DNA from: Favolaschia claudopus
Lineage: Eukaryota; Basidiomycota; Agaricomycetes; Agaricales; Mycenaceae
Direction of reading: 5' to 3'
Assembly: GCA_037176885.1 (NCBI GenBank)
Contig: JAWWNJ010000082.1
Span: 992,001-1,056,000 of the forward strand
Length of the DNA: 64,000 nt
How positions within the stretch are numbered: the stretch's first letter is position 1; each line of letters begins with the position of its first letter. The notes beneath the pieces were generated by a model. The model was given only the letters and a program-made list of their open reading frames with translations, had not been told where the DNA came from and did not search any database. The position numbers and the translations under genes are program-made. Positions 27,875-39,520 of the stretch are shown one piece after another.

Positions 27875-29552
27875 ATGGAGTTGAGAGATAGGTATGTCGC
27901 TGAATCTCCCTGCCATGCGGCGCCTAAGTATATCAAATTACAGGGACGATGCACCACTTTGTCGCATTTTTCGTGGTTCTTCCTGGAGAAACGAGCCGCT
28001 GTCGAAGATCGACGCGTGTATCGTTCGAGACGCAGCTTCTGCTGCAGAAAAAGAACTCAAGAAGCTCGAAACCGACATCAAAACTCTCGAAACGCGTCGA
28101 GCCACCCTGATTCAGGATCTGGCGACATATCGCCAGGCTCTGGCTCCTCACAAAATACTCCCCGCCGACATTTTGACCGAGATCTTCTCAAATTGTGTTC
28201 CTGAACCCGCAGTGCTCCATTATATCCCCGGCAGCGGCGATTTTCGCTTGGTTTTGTGCCAAATTTCTTCACGATGGAGAAGAATTGCGATCGGCAGCCA
28301 CAAGCTTTGGAGTCGCGTCAAGATCGATTTCGATTTCCGGAAAATCTCTCGCGCACTCGAAATCCTTCCTCTCTGGCTGGAGCGGGCGAACGGAGCGACC
28401 TTACACATGGAAATCAGTGCGCGAGAACACGATGAGCATGTCCTCCAGCTCCTGGCCCGTTACGCACACCGATGCCACACACTTGTGCTTAACGGGCTCC
28501 GAGTTGATGGTGCTTTTTTCAAGCTACCTGCTATTACCCTGGGTCGCATTGAAGATTTGCGGCTCACTGCCGTCTACGATTACAATCATAGGGGAGATAC
28601 TCCGACCACTCTACCGACAGTTTCAGCACCGGTACTTGGGGATATGCCTTTCCTTCGAAGCGTCACGTTTGAATCCTTCGACTCCTTCTGGAATCCAGAA
28701 TTCATGTCCCTTCCGTGGCACCAGCTCACCGCTTTGAACTTCGACAACACCAATCCCACTTCCTCTCAGTACTACTCAATCCTCCCATACTGCGAGAACC
28801 TCACGCGATCTCGTCTCGACGTCTTTCCCAAGGAGCGCGACACCCAAATCCCGCTGTCCAATTTCCAAACTTCCGTGCCTTCGTTACGTTTCCTGGAATT
28901 CAACACTGATGTCCTGGGCAATGCAGCTCGGTTTCTTCAAAGCGTCGCCCTCGATCGTCTCGTCGAACTCGAGGTCACAATCTCCGACGACTACGATAAA
29001 ACAACTTTCGCAGTCCGCGCTTTTCCCGCCCTCCAGCGTCTTACGCTCGAGGGCCCCGGTATTGGGTCTCAATCGGACCTAGAGGCGTGGCTGCGTGCAT
29101 GTCCCGCTGCAACCGATGTATTCGTCCCAGACTACGTGATGCAACAGCGAATCGTCGATCAAATCGCTGACGGCGAGCTTCTTCCGTCCTTGGAGAGGCT
29201 CCTCTTCGAGGCCGCTGTACCGGGATTCCTCATTTCGGCGCTGGAGAAACGCCAACGGAGTCGAAAGTACTCGACGATCGTAGAAACTGGCCTCACAGGG
29301 AATCAGATGGCGGACTGGGAGTTGGAGGGAAGCGAGAGGATGAGAGTTGCACGGTTGAGGATGGTGGGCGTGTTTGTGGCTTGCGTCGAGTATCATGGGA
29401 CTCTGCCAGTTCCAGGGGATGTGGGTTGTCTTTCTCCCTTAGGGTTGATTTATGACGACAACTAAATTCTCTGTTCACAGGTCAAACGAAATGCATGGCG
29501 GGTTGCAAACAAGGGACTGAATCCTTTCATCCAGGCAAGGAATGTTAAATAA
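27875..29552 (+). CDS. F-box protein with N-terminal coiled coil (intact copy)
   Basis: Exons 27875-27891, 27944-29420 and 29481-29552 sum to 522 codons (521 aa). The 17-nt first exon (MELRD) and the introns 27892-27943 and 29421-29480 are confirmed by the inverted copy at 44410-46080. The sequence opens with a basic/acidic coiled coil (AASAAEKELKKLETDIKTLE), then an F-box-like segment (KILPADILTEIFSNCVPE, CQISSRWRRIAIGSHKLWSR), then leucine-rich repeats (LPWHQLTALNFDN, FPALQRLTLEGPG). The terminal exon encodes VKRNAWRVANKGLNPFI. Predicted role: SCF substrate adaptor. It is followed on the same strand by the one-module secreted protein, and that gene order is mirrored at 41628-46080. Confidence 0.9.
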
Positions 29553-30007
29553 CGATGTAGGTACTGAGTCTGTTTTCATCAACCATTTCTGTCTTCATTT
29601 ATCGCAGTGCGAATTACATATGTCTTCGTTTCTCGCCTGTGAAGTCAAAATGATTCATTCGTTCACCGGGTCTCACCCCTCGACCAGTTTTACTTTCTAT
29701 TGACTACTTATGTATGCGGCTTACGAATTGATTATTCTGGCACTCCGCGCTTCGACTGGGCTCAGACAGTCGAAACGACCAATTTCGTGCGACCAACTTC
29801 CCGAGTTCGCTAGTCTTTCAACGTGCCACTCGGAAAGACAAGTTACCGGATTCCCTGCATCGGAAACTCGCACCCCTGGAACTGAACAGATGTGGTCATC
29901 TGCCTCGTATTCGCGTGGTCAACTCTCGCTTCTTCTTCTCCCTTTAATGCCCGACGCCTGGAATATAAACTCGCGCCACTCAATCCCGCTGAAACAGCTG
30001 CGAAGCA
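29553..30007. other. Intergenic spacer
   Basis: 455 bp between the F-box gene and the secreted one-module gene. It should contain the latter's promoter; TATAAA occurs at about 29964. No gene. Confidence 0.5.
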
Positions 30008-30747
30008 ATGCTTCCCCTTTCTTCCCTCCTCCTCGCGCTGTTTGCGGTGTTATTCGTCAGTGCGACTCCGGCATCATCCCCGTCGTCTCGGGATCTTCTA
30101 GCAGATGTTATAAATGCCCTCAAAATCGGTCTGGTCACTCATATCAACGTGACGATTACGGTGAATGGGTTTGTGCCTCGAAGTTGAACTCATTTTACTG
30201 AGTTGTGGCTCGGTATTTCAAAGCTCGACACCCTCAGCGACAACCTCGTAACGCTAGTGGTCCTTTTCCCAGTATTTCTCGCCGTCTTACTGACCTTCTG
30301 ACCCAATTAGAATCAACTTTGAAGGCACGGAGTTTCCTTTTTCTCACTCCCACCCGCCTCATCCACACTCGCATTATTACAGCACAAAACCCCCTCATCA
30401 TCGAACTCACCATCGACAGCGTATCTACCAGCGCCGGCGTCAACGATACCGAATTTGCGTCCTTCGACCACAAATTTGCTCGCCCTGTCGTAGTCCCACC
30501 TCTCGAGAAAGCAAATTCCGGCGACATTCCAAACGTTCTCCTCACACAAGGCGCCACTGCCTCCTTGGACATAATTCCGTTAGGCATTCTGGATCTCCTC
30601 AATGTTGACGTGAATGTTCGGTTAGTCGTCTTTCTTTATGAGCGGATTTCCATCATGTTGATGGGGTTCCAGAGCTGGAAGTATTTTTGGACGTGGAGGA
30701 GTCCCACTGAAGATTACTGGTCTGCGTCAGACTAAAGTCCCAACGAC
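30008..30747 (+). CDS. Small secreted beta-rich protein with one repeat module (3' end unresolved)
   Basis: The start at 30008 gives a signal peptide (MLPLSSLLLALFAVLFVSA). Exons: 30008-30160, 30224-30252 (29 nt), 30311-30324 (14 nt), 30383-30620 and 30673-30747, all in frame with each other. The module reads LKIGLVTHINVTIT, LDTLSDNLVT, INFEAQNPLIIELTID, FASFDHKFARPVVVPPL, IPLGILDLLNVDVNVR, GGVPLKITGLRQT. It is homologous to the three-module gene at 41628-43942. By eye the short hydrophobic beta pattern recalls LEA2/DUF3712-type domains, but I cannot confirm the family. The two introns after the 29-nt and 14-nt exons begin with GC (GCTAGT, GCACGG), whereas the paralog uses GT. The last exon after 30747 could not be matched to the paralog. 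Confidence 0.7.
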
Positions 30748-33700
30748 GTAAGCTGTTATATTCTGATAGTCTTGACATTTGCCGAACATCGACGGCTTTC
30801 GAAGGTACAACTTGTCGCTTGGCTGAGTTGAAGGCCTGTATCTTGGGTCTTGAAGCGTGGGACTCGCAGGTCCACATAAATTTCTTGGAATTGTATTCGC
30901 GCTGTCGAAATTGGGTACATACTATGCTGAAATAAAAGGCGTACAAACTCAATCATCTATGATCTGTCCTCGTAACATCGAACCACAGATCATCCTGGTG
31001 ATAGCCAGGGACTGTTCATTGAGAGGATAAGCTCTGTGAACACGAGAGTAATTGAAGCTTTGACAGAATGGCAAGTTGAAGACGTGACTCCACTTCGTCT
31101 GTACCTGATCTGGTGAGTTGCCAGTAGATAATATGTTGTACGAGATTGAAAGGAGGAACATGAAGATGTTTTAAACTAAGAGATCAAAAGAGTTGAAAGA
31201 AGAACAAACGAAACCGAAACGAGAATGCTATGATATTTTGCTAGAGACTTGTCCGTGAGAACAGAAATTAAACCCCACCCATCCTAGAATTGAGTAGTAA
31301 GCCGACAGTCATTTCTCGCTATGGGTGCGGTGGTGCTGTGCACAAAGGACGCAAGTAGTCGCGAGTTTTGTTGAGATATGCACTCCAGTGCTGAGGCTAA
31401 TCCAAATCGACGCATTTTGAACGACACAAGAATAATCCTTCCTTGATACCTAGGCCTGAACGTAGTCTGAAAGGTATTGTAGCTTAGCTGATATAAGAGC
31501 TGTGAGGAAAGGATGATACATGACATCTCCAGCATCCACTGTCGTAAACACTGGGAGCTCGCTACGCGCCAAAAACATGGCTTGTCTGAACGTGCGCAAC
31601 TTCGCCGTGCCGTGAAAGATGTCAGCTCAAGCGCGGAATGCAAGCGGAAAGCGAACCGGGCGGGACCCCGTGCACCGTTACGGGGAAGCGCATTTTAGCG
31701 CTGATGCGAAGAAGTTGGCTTGAACTGGCCTATGCCGGATGTATAGAAGAGCGCGCCGGTTCGCAGCGGCGGCCGCACATGAACAAGGAGCCACAGAACA
31801 GCACGGTGAAGTCCTGGCCGTACGGCGCACTAGCGCAGACCAGTTCGCTCCTGGAATCTGGGATGTAAGATTGTTTATTCGGTTGGCGATGGTTGGATGA
31901 TAGCGGCGAACGAATGACATGCGTTTCGAGCACTGGCAGCGTGATTGGCAGACAGCAACAGGCGCGACGAGATCCGGGCGCCGTACAGGAGCTCCACGGC
32001 CTGGATTCAGACGCGTCGATACACTTCGGGATTTGATTTACAGCGCGGGGAAAACAAGGTTTGGGGCGATGCAGGTTGCACTGGGATGCACATTGCGCAG
32101 CACAATGCCGTTCCGACAAGTGACTCGACCGAAAGTTCTGATCATCTGCACAGAATTCGATAATTGGGGTGGGGTAGTCGACTCGGTGAGAGGAAGAGTC
32201 CATTCATAGCGCTAGCCTACCACCGCTGCTATGTAGTTGGGGCAAGGATAGAGGTAACCCTGAAGTTTCTTTATTTTCGAGATCATGGTGGAGGTTAAGA
32301 CTTAAGAGGCACTATGTTTGGCAGCGGCACGATCAGCGGCCAAACATTCAAGTTCACACGATCACAACTTTCGACAAACTTCCAAGTCAATTTTGAAGAA
32401 TTGACGATGCTGTGGGCCTGGGCACTAGTCTTTAGCCGGGGAGATCCTGCAATCTCAAACCTGGGTTGAACAATGGCTAAATTCCATGAAACTCCGCACA
32501 GAATTTGTACGCAAGAATTACTTTCAAATTTTCAAGTTTTCTGGGCGACGCTGTCTCACTATTCCTTCCATTTCTGCGGGAACCTGGTCAACGGTCATGC
32601 CATATATATACTGTGTTGGCTCTCTCCATCTCAAGGCTTGTCAAAACTCAAAACTCTCAGATCGTAAGCAGTGGAGCCCATGACTCTCGCTTATCCCGGA
32701 AGTCTTCTGAAAATATTGTGTGCTTCTGTTCGCGAAGATCGACGTCTTCTCTTGAACACACCTCCGCGGCTCTCAAACCACATACACCCCTAGCTTGACA
32801 ACTTCTCTACTCTCGCTTTCTACCGGCTGACGGGCTACATAGGCTCTTCTCGCGTTCATCTGACTACCCGCTACCCGGCATTCATTTTGCATTGCATTAT
32901 TATCGGTGAACATACTCGTCGTGAAGAGCCAGCATCTGCGATATTCTGGAAGCAGTAGCCCGGGAATTCACCGAAATTGTCCAGTTGCGGCGAGGTAATC
33001 TCGCATTAAGCTGGTGTACATGTGCATTCAAAACGCTCCTGTTGGTAACAAAGCAATGTGACTGGGCTATTGCTTTCCGCCCCCCTCACCCGAGGGTTTT
33101 TCACTCCTTATGTCAACGACCTTCAGTGGCAAAATACCCAGCTGTGCTCCCGTCTCACTCCTTGGTCTTCTGGTATATATTCCGAGGCTATGAAAATCAG
33201 CCGGCGTCCTCGATGGGAGTGCGACATCCTCATAGGCCAACTCGTCTAAAACAGAAGCTGATCTTCCCCATCTTCTCGCGCGTCAAATCTGCATTCTCGC
33301 CCACATGAACTGCTACCGCAACTGTGCATCCATTCCATTCCGTGTTGGTGTGAACAGGCGAAGGCGCGTTCTGCACCACGGCTGCCAGTACGTCTGCGTT
33401 ACGATCCGCGCCTCCTCCGTGGATCAGTCTCAGTCGAACCTGGCAGATACAGGGCATGGGACGCGTTCTCGTTCCCAGATCATGCACCAAGTATAGCGGT
33501 GCGATCGATTTTCAAATTCCAGGCGCCGGGACTCCCTCCAGGGACCCTATACGACCGCGCCCTCTCCGCACGCTTACTGCACCGCGCACATAGTAGGCGC
33601 ATGCCCTCTCCTCGTTTTTCTAACTTACCTACGCATAACCATTTCCTTGCAAGCTTCAAGAATCAAGATTCAAAATACCTTTTTCAAAAATTAGATTTCC

Positions 33701-35296
33701 GGCCACTTTCCGCCCATTACCTATTCCCGCAAATCATTGACCTCCACACATCCACATCCACACGCCACACGCCTACCCGCCGCTGAGCAAGCCACCCCTC
33801 ATATTTATGCGTTACTAGGACCCGGGACAGCCGCAAAAAGATCACAACTACAACTGTGCGCCAAAAATCGTGGAGTAACCAACTCGACTTCATAGAAGTC
33901 ACTGAAAGGCGTCAATCTCCACCGCCAGTCGACTCTCCACCAAGCGAACTGGTTCGTCTTCCCGGTCGCCGGTCTGTCGGTCTGTCGGTCGTTTTCTGTT
34001 TGCCAGGTGCTTCGAATTGCGAGAAGCAGGCCCTAGCGGGTCAGGCCGTAGCCTCGTGGCGCAGCGCCGTGGGGCGCGGCGTCGGCGAGTGTGAGTACAT
34101 ATTCATAGTCTAAGAGCCCATGCGATCACCGCCCGCAGAGCGCCTCTGTGAACGCACATGCGCGCCACAACCGCCACCCCTCTATTAATTTACTAGGATG
34201 GAGGACGATCTCTTCAATTCAGTTTTCAGCCACTATTTCTCCGCATTATAACTCCCAAATTTGCGCTTGTCTTTGGCTTGTCTACCAAATTTTCGTTCGT
34301 GCTCTCTATCTGCAATTTTTTTTCTCGATGTTTACTTGGTATGAATGATCATTCATCCACTCATCCAATTTTTTCCATTTCGAGCCATAGTCTCCATCCA
34401 CAAGGTCACCCGCCGTCCCACCTGAGTCGGCACTATTCAGTTCGCGACCTCGCGGAGGCGCCCCACCTGACACCCCGCCCATTGGCATACCATGTCCTCG
34501 GGAAGAACGGACACCCGCGATTATCGATGACGCCCAGAATCACCCAACGCCAAGCAAAGCGGCTTTTCTTTGAACGTAACTTACTTCAGTCGGGACAGAG
34601 AACCTCCGTCAATGTCGGTCGGTTAGACTGTCGGGCGGTCTTGCGGGGCCCCCGCATTTAAGGTTCAGAAGATGGTTACCAGCGAGCGTCTCGGCGGGCT
34701 TGTGGTGCGGAGAAGTAGAACGACATTTTAGGACAAGCAGAAAAAGTACAAGGAATTGCGCATTGAAAGAATTGTTACAGTACAAAGCGGGCGGCGCACG
34801 AAAATAAGAATATGCCCGCACTAATTGAAATCTACGACGGGCGGGGTCTAATCCCTACAGTATGTACTGCACGTACGTATTGTATAGTTGGGGGTGTCCG
34901 TACCAAAATATCGATACCATATGCATAGATAAATACACTTTTTGGAGTTGGGAGACGTAGCGATGGAAAGAGAAAAGGCAAGGTAGTAATATAAAGTAGG
35001 AGTAGTATTGCACGGAACGAAGACTGTAATTGTGTAAAGAGAGAGAGAGAGACGGAGAGATCGAGTGACAGGAAAGGGAGAGCAAGAAGGCAAGCATGTC
35101 GAGCAACATCAAAACAGAAAACAATGAGGAAGAAGCAAGAAGAGTGAGTAGTGATGGGCGGACGACAAGAGTCGGAAGAAGGAAGAATAGCGCTACAATT
35201 GGTGGTGGTGGGTATGAATGGTGGTGGCGGGTTTTGCGTTGTGGAGGTCGTATCCCAGTCAATCAAAAGAAATCCTCAGTCTCCAATCCTCCGCCC
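30748..35296. other. Gene desert between the mirrored blocks
   Basis: 4.5 kb without a supportable gene on either strand. The open frames here are short and lack domain signal or splice support. It may include the 3' exon of the one-module gene at its left edge and the 3' flank of the zinc-finger gene at its right edge. The stretch 34870-35100 is AT-rich. Confidence 0.4.
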
Positions 35297-38200
35297 TCAA
35301 TCCTCATCACTCTTCCTCCCCCTCCCAGCCACATGCACCCCGTGTCCATGTCCATGCCCATTCGCATGCACATGCGTATTATGCGTACTGTGATGCACGG
35401 TCGCCTTCTCCGCCGCATCCACCGCCTCCAGCAGATCGGCCTCGGGATCCCCGTCCCCACCCCCCGTCGCACCCGAAACATCCTCATCCACCTCCGCCTC
35501 CGCATCCGCGTCCAAACTGTCCCCCTCGCCCTCGCCATCCTCGTCCACCTCCATCGGGCTATGCGTGCGCAGAGGCGGCAACAGCCCCGGTGCGCCTGCA
35601 TGCCCGCCAGTAGAGGTCCCCGTTGACGTCGACGCAGACGGCGCAGGCGTCAACCGGCTCTTAATCACCCGCCCAGGCGTCGCACTTCCATGCGTGTGTC
35701 TCTCCACGGCAGAAGAGGACGCGAGACTCGAGCGGATACTGCTCTCCGGCGCCGCAGCAGAAACAGGTAGAGTATCCGTCCTCTGCACCGTATTGTTCCG
35801 CGATGGAGTTGCGTTGTGTGTCGCAGGCGCAGGTGAGTTCGAAGCGCCCGCATTCGCTCCTCCAGCAGCGGCGGCAGCAGCTGCAGCCTGCGCCTGTGCA
35901 AGCTGCTGCTCAAGCGTCCCTCGCCTCTCAACGCGTTTCATCTTCTTGCGGCATCTACAGAGAGAAAAAATCAGCAATCCATCCAAAACCCAAAATCAAG
36001 GAAACAATCACTCACCGATCGCACACCGTCCCAGGTCCCAACGGCCCCGGCCCCCACTTCTCCACACACTTCCCCTCCTTATACCGCCCCGGCAACCCAC
36101 ACTGCCGACAAATCCTCTGATTCGCAGCGTTTGTCGGCGGGAACGGTGCACCAGGCACACCCCCGGCTCCTTGTACCGCAGCAGCAGCACCCCCTGCACC
36201 CCCAAGCGACCCCGCAGGCGTCAAAGTCCCCTTCTTCGCCGGCAACGACACCGGTATCAGCACACCCCCGCTCGCTCCAAATTCCCTCGTATTGTTTCGA
36301 GACACTCCAGCGCCGGCGGTACCAGGCGCACCAGGCCCAGTGAAACCGTCGACGCTCCCCGCCCGTCCGTGGCCGTCCCGATCGCGCCATTCGCCGCCGC
36401 GTTGTTGTGGGTGTGGCAGCACCGAGTTGCCTAGATGCGATGAGGGATGCGCGCCGACGGCACCGACGCCGCGTGGGCTGCCATTGGTGCTGTCTAGTAG
36501 CATAGTTTCGAGGTCTTCAGACGCAGCTGTACTTGCGGGCGAGCGGTCTCGGTCTCGGTGTTCCCGATCGCGTGAGGAGCGGCCGACAGCATGGCCGTGG
36601 ATGTGTGAGTGGCGAGAGGAGGATGTTGAGGGTAAGGCGCCAGATGCGTATCGCGAATTCGCGTTGGCGTTGTAGTAAGCGGGTGAATGGTGCGAGTACT
36701 ATTCGGATATGTTAATTAGTAATTCGCGGCGTGAGTTAAAGGAAAAACAAAAAATGCGAGAGGCGGCGACGAACGAGGAAGGCACGAGATGAATTCCAAA
36801 ACCAGCCCTCCTCCCACGAAAAAAAAAACAAACCAAAGACAAAAACTCACCTCCTCCCCCTCCCCCCTCATCCTCTTATTCGGATACCCTCCTGCATCCC
36901 GTGCTCCGGCCGCGCCCGCATACTCCCCACCCACAACCCCCAAACTCTCCGTCCTCGGCCTCCTCATCCCCACCCCACTCCCTCCAGCTCCTAAACCCGC
37001 ACCACCCAAAGCAGCATTCGGCAAAGGCGGCAACGCCAGCCCGCCAAACCCGTCTCTCTCCCTCCCCCCATCTCTCTCCCTCCCATCTCGATCCCTATCT
37101 CGTTCTCGTTCCCGGCCATCCCGATCCCTTGTCCCCCGCCTCCCATACCGCTCGCCCTTCTCCCGGTCGCTATACGTATAATGCAGCCCGCCCAACGCGC
37201 CCAGGCCCGCGAGGCCGGAGGAGGAGGCGGAGGATGCGAGGGGGAGGGCGAGGCCGAGGGGGAGGGTGTGTGTTTGGCCTGCGCCGAGGTGCGATGTCGA
37301 GGTCGAGGTCGAGCCTGCGAGAATTCATAGTCAGCGTTTGCAAAAACGAATGTCGGGTGAGAAGTGGTGAAGGTGACTGTGAAGGACGAGAGGAGAGAAG
37401 TGGGAGCGACGAGAGGGGAGAGGTCGGAAACGGAGAGAATCGTCGAGAACCAGAAGAAAGACGAAAGAAGACCCGCCAAGCAACACTCACCCAACTGCGG
37501 CACAGGAGGCAACCCCATCCCCATCCCCATCCCCAACCCCGAGTACATCCCCCCTCCACTTTCATGCCCATGATGATTCTGCAACCCATACCCCGAGGAC
37601 GACGACGACGCGAGTGCGGCAAGCGACGCAGACGACGACGACCCGACGATCCTGGCGAACCCCGCGCGCGCGTCGGCGGCGCGGGATTCGATAGAGGTGA
37701 GGTAGGTTGTTAGGTGGGTCCAGTTTGTCTGTGGCGGGAGGTTAGTGAGAGGGTGTAAGACAGGAAGATGAGGGACGAGAACGAGAAGGAAAATCAGTGT
37801 CTATCTGGGAGACGAAAGATCGCAAGGGCCGGATAATTCGAAAGAAATAGCGGAACGACGAGTTGTTTTCGAAAGGGAAACGCGCAGTGTAGCGTCGATT
37901 CCACCAAATCAATATCAAGAAAATCAAAGCAAAGCAGTTTGGGAAGAGTCAGAAATCATGATATTAGGATGTTCCGCCCGAACTGACTGACACGACCGAA
38001 AGATAAATGCACGCCAGCACGCAAGGAGGCGAGTCAGTCAGTTAGTCCCGTGCAACACGAAACGCCACGAATTCTCGCCGAACGAACGAACGCTCGCAAG
38101 GCGAGCCAAGACCAAATACTCCCATCCCAGCTCAGCCTGGGGCAAAGTTGCGTAAACCACAAAAAAGGGCAGGCAAAAAAAATCTTGCATCGTGCAGCAC

Positions 38201-39520
38201 GGTCGAGGCCGAGTTCGAAGAGAGAGAAAAGGAAGGCAAAAAGGAAGCCAAAGACAAAACCAGAAAACAAGTCAAGCCCATCCGTCCACCCGTCCGACCA
38301 GCCTCGTAATTTGGGAAATGCATGAACGATAGTCGAGGTCGAGGACCTCGGCAAGCAAACGTGCTCCCGAGACGACAGCATCAACACCAACGAGAAGGAA
38401 GAAATCGACGATGATAATTCAAACGGCACCGACACCGAGCGCCCCGTTCCTCCCTGCGCAAACGAAAGTCTTCGTCATACCAAAACACGAACGAGGTCCT
38501 CGTCTCATGAAAAAATGGATGAAATGAAGACGAAAGAGAAGGGATGCCACGAAAAAAACGCAAGAAAAAGAGACAAACGCGTTATATGAAAAAACACACC
38601 TGAAACAGACCCAACCGCGCAACCGCCTCGTCCCTCGCGCTCTCCGCGCGCGCCGCACGGTCGTCGAGGGACATGATCAGCTGCAGCGTCGCCGCGGGCA
38701 GCGGTGTCGGTGTTAATGTCGGGGTGGGGGGTTTTCGAGGTTGTTGGTCCGTAGTAGTTCTGGCTTGTTGTTCTGTGGATGTGGATGTAGGCGCGGGAGG
38801 GGCAGCTGTGGGGGTGGTCGAATTGGAGTGAGCTGCGGGAAGAGGAGGAGGCGGAGGGGGGAGGGCAGATGTGGGGGAATCGGTGAGCTGCGTTTGCTGG
38901 TCTTCGATTTCCATCTTGTCTTCTCCTGCTGTTGCTGCGTCCTGCGGCTTTTCCTCCGTGGTGGTAGATTCCTGGGATACACCCGCAGTAGCAGTGCCAC
39001 TCTCCCCGTCCTTCGTCTTCTCGCCAACAGCTCTATCCTTCTCCCTCTCCTCCTGCACACTCGCCACACTTACACCCGCACTAAAACTCGCACTCGCAGC
39101 ACTAAACAGCCCAACCAACCTCTCCGCCCTCTCCGCCCTTTTCTTACTCGTGCTCAACTCCTCCCTTAGGACGTCGAGCTCGGCGAGCGCGGAGGCGAGG
39201 AGGGCGGCGAGGGTGCTGGCGTTGGTGGTGGGTGGTAAGGGTGTGGGGGTGGGGTGTGTTGGTGCTGGTGGGGGGAGGGAGGTGGTTGTTGTTGTGGGTG
39301 GAGGCGCGGCGGCGGCGGGGACGGTGGAAGTGGATGGCACGCCGTCGTCGGGCTTAGTGGCAGCGACAGGGGCGGGCATGAGGACGTCTTCGCTCGCCGT
39401 CGCCGCCGTCTTCGTCGGCATCGATGTCGATGGATTGTGATTGGTGTTTTGATTCGTTGTCGTAGGATTCGTATTCGTGGTCGCCGCAGCCTCGACGACG
39501 GCGGGCTGAGTGTCCGTCAT
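35297..39520 (-). CDS. Large putative regulator with C-terminal GATA-like zinc finger
   Basis: Exons 39520-38600, 37728-37491, 37314-36851, 36698-36016 and 35954-35297 sum to 988 codons (987 aa). The N-terminal ~300 residues are Thr/Pro/Ala-rich with a leucine-rich coiled coil (LAALLASALAELDVLREELS) and a second short helix (SLDDRAARAESARDEAVARL) continuing into TNWTHLTTYLTSIESRAADA. A charged RD/RE-rich tract and a Gly-rich stretch follow. The only recognisable domain is near residue 765: CRQC, then KCVEKWGPGPLGPGTVCDRC and the basic RKKMKRVERRGT. The four main cysteines (Cx2C-x25-Cx2C) resemble a GATA finger with a longer loop, and the motif is split by the intron 35955-36015. The acidic C-terminal tail and His-rich end are low complexity. 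Predicted: nuclear DNA-binding regulator. The first intron (37729-38599) is 871 bp. Confidence 0.8.

Noticed and set aside
30748..35296. Many short frames in the desert between mirrored blocks
   Set aside because: All lack domain motifs and splice support; most overlap in several frames as expected for non-coding GC-moderate DNA.
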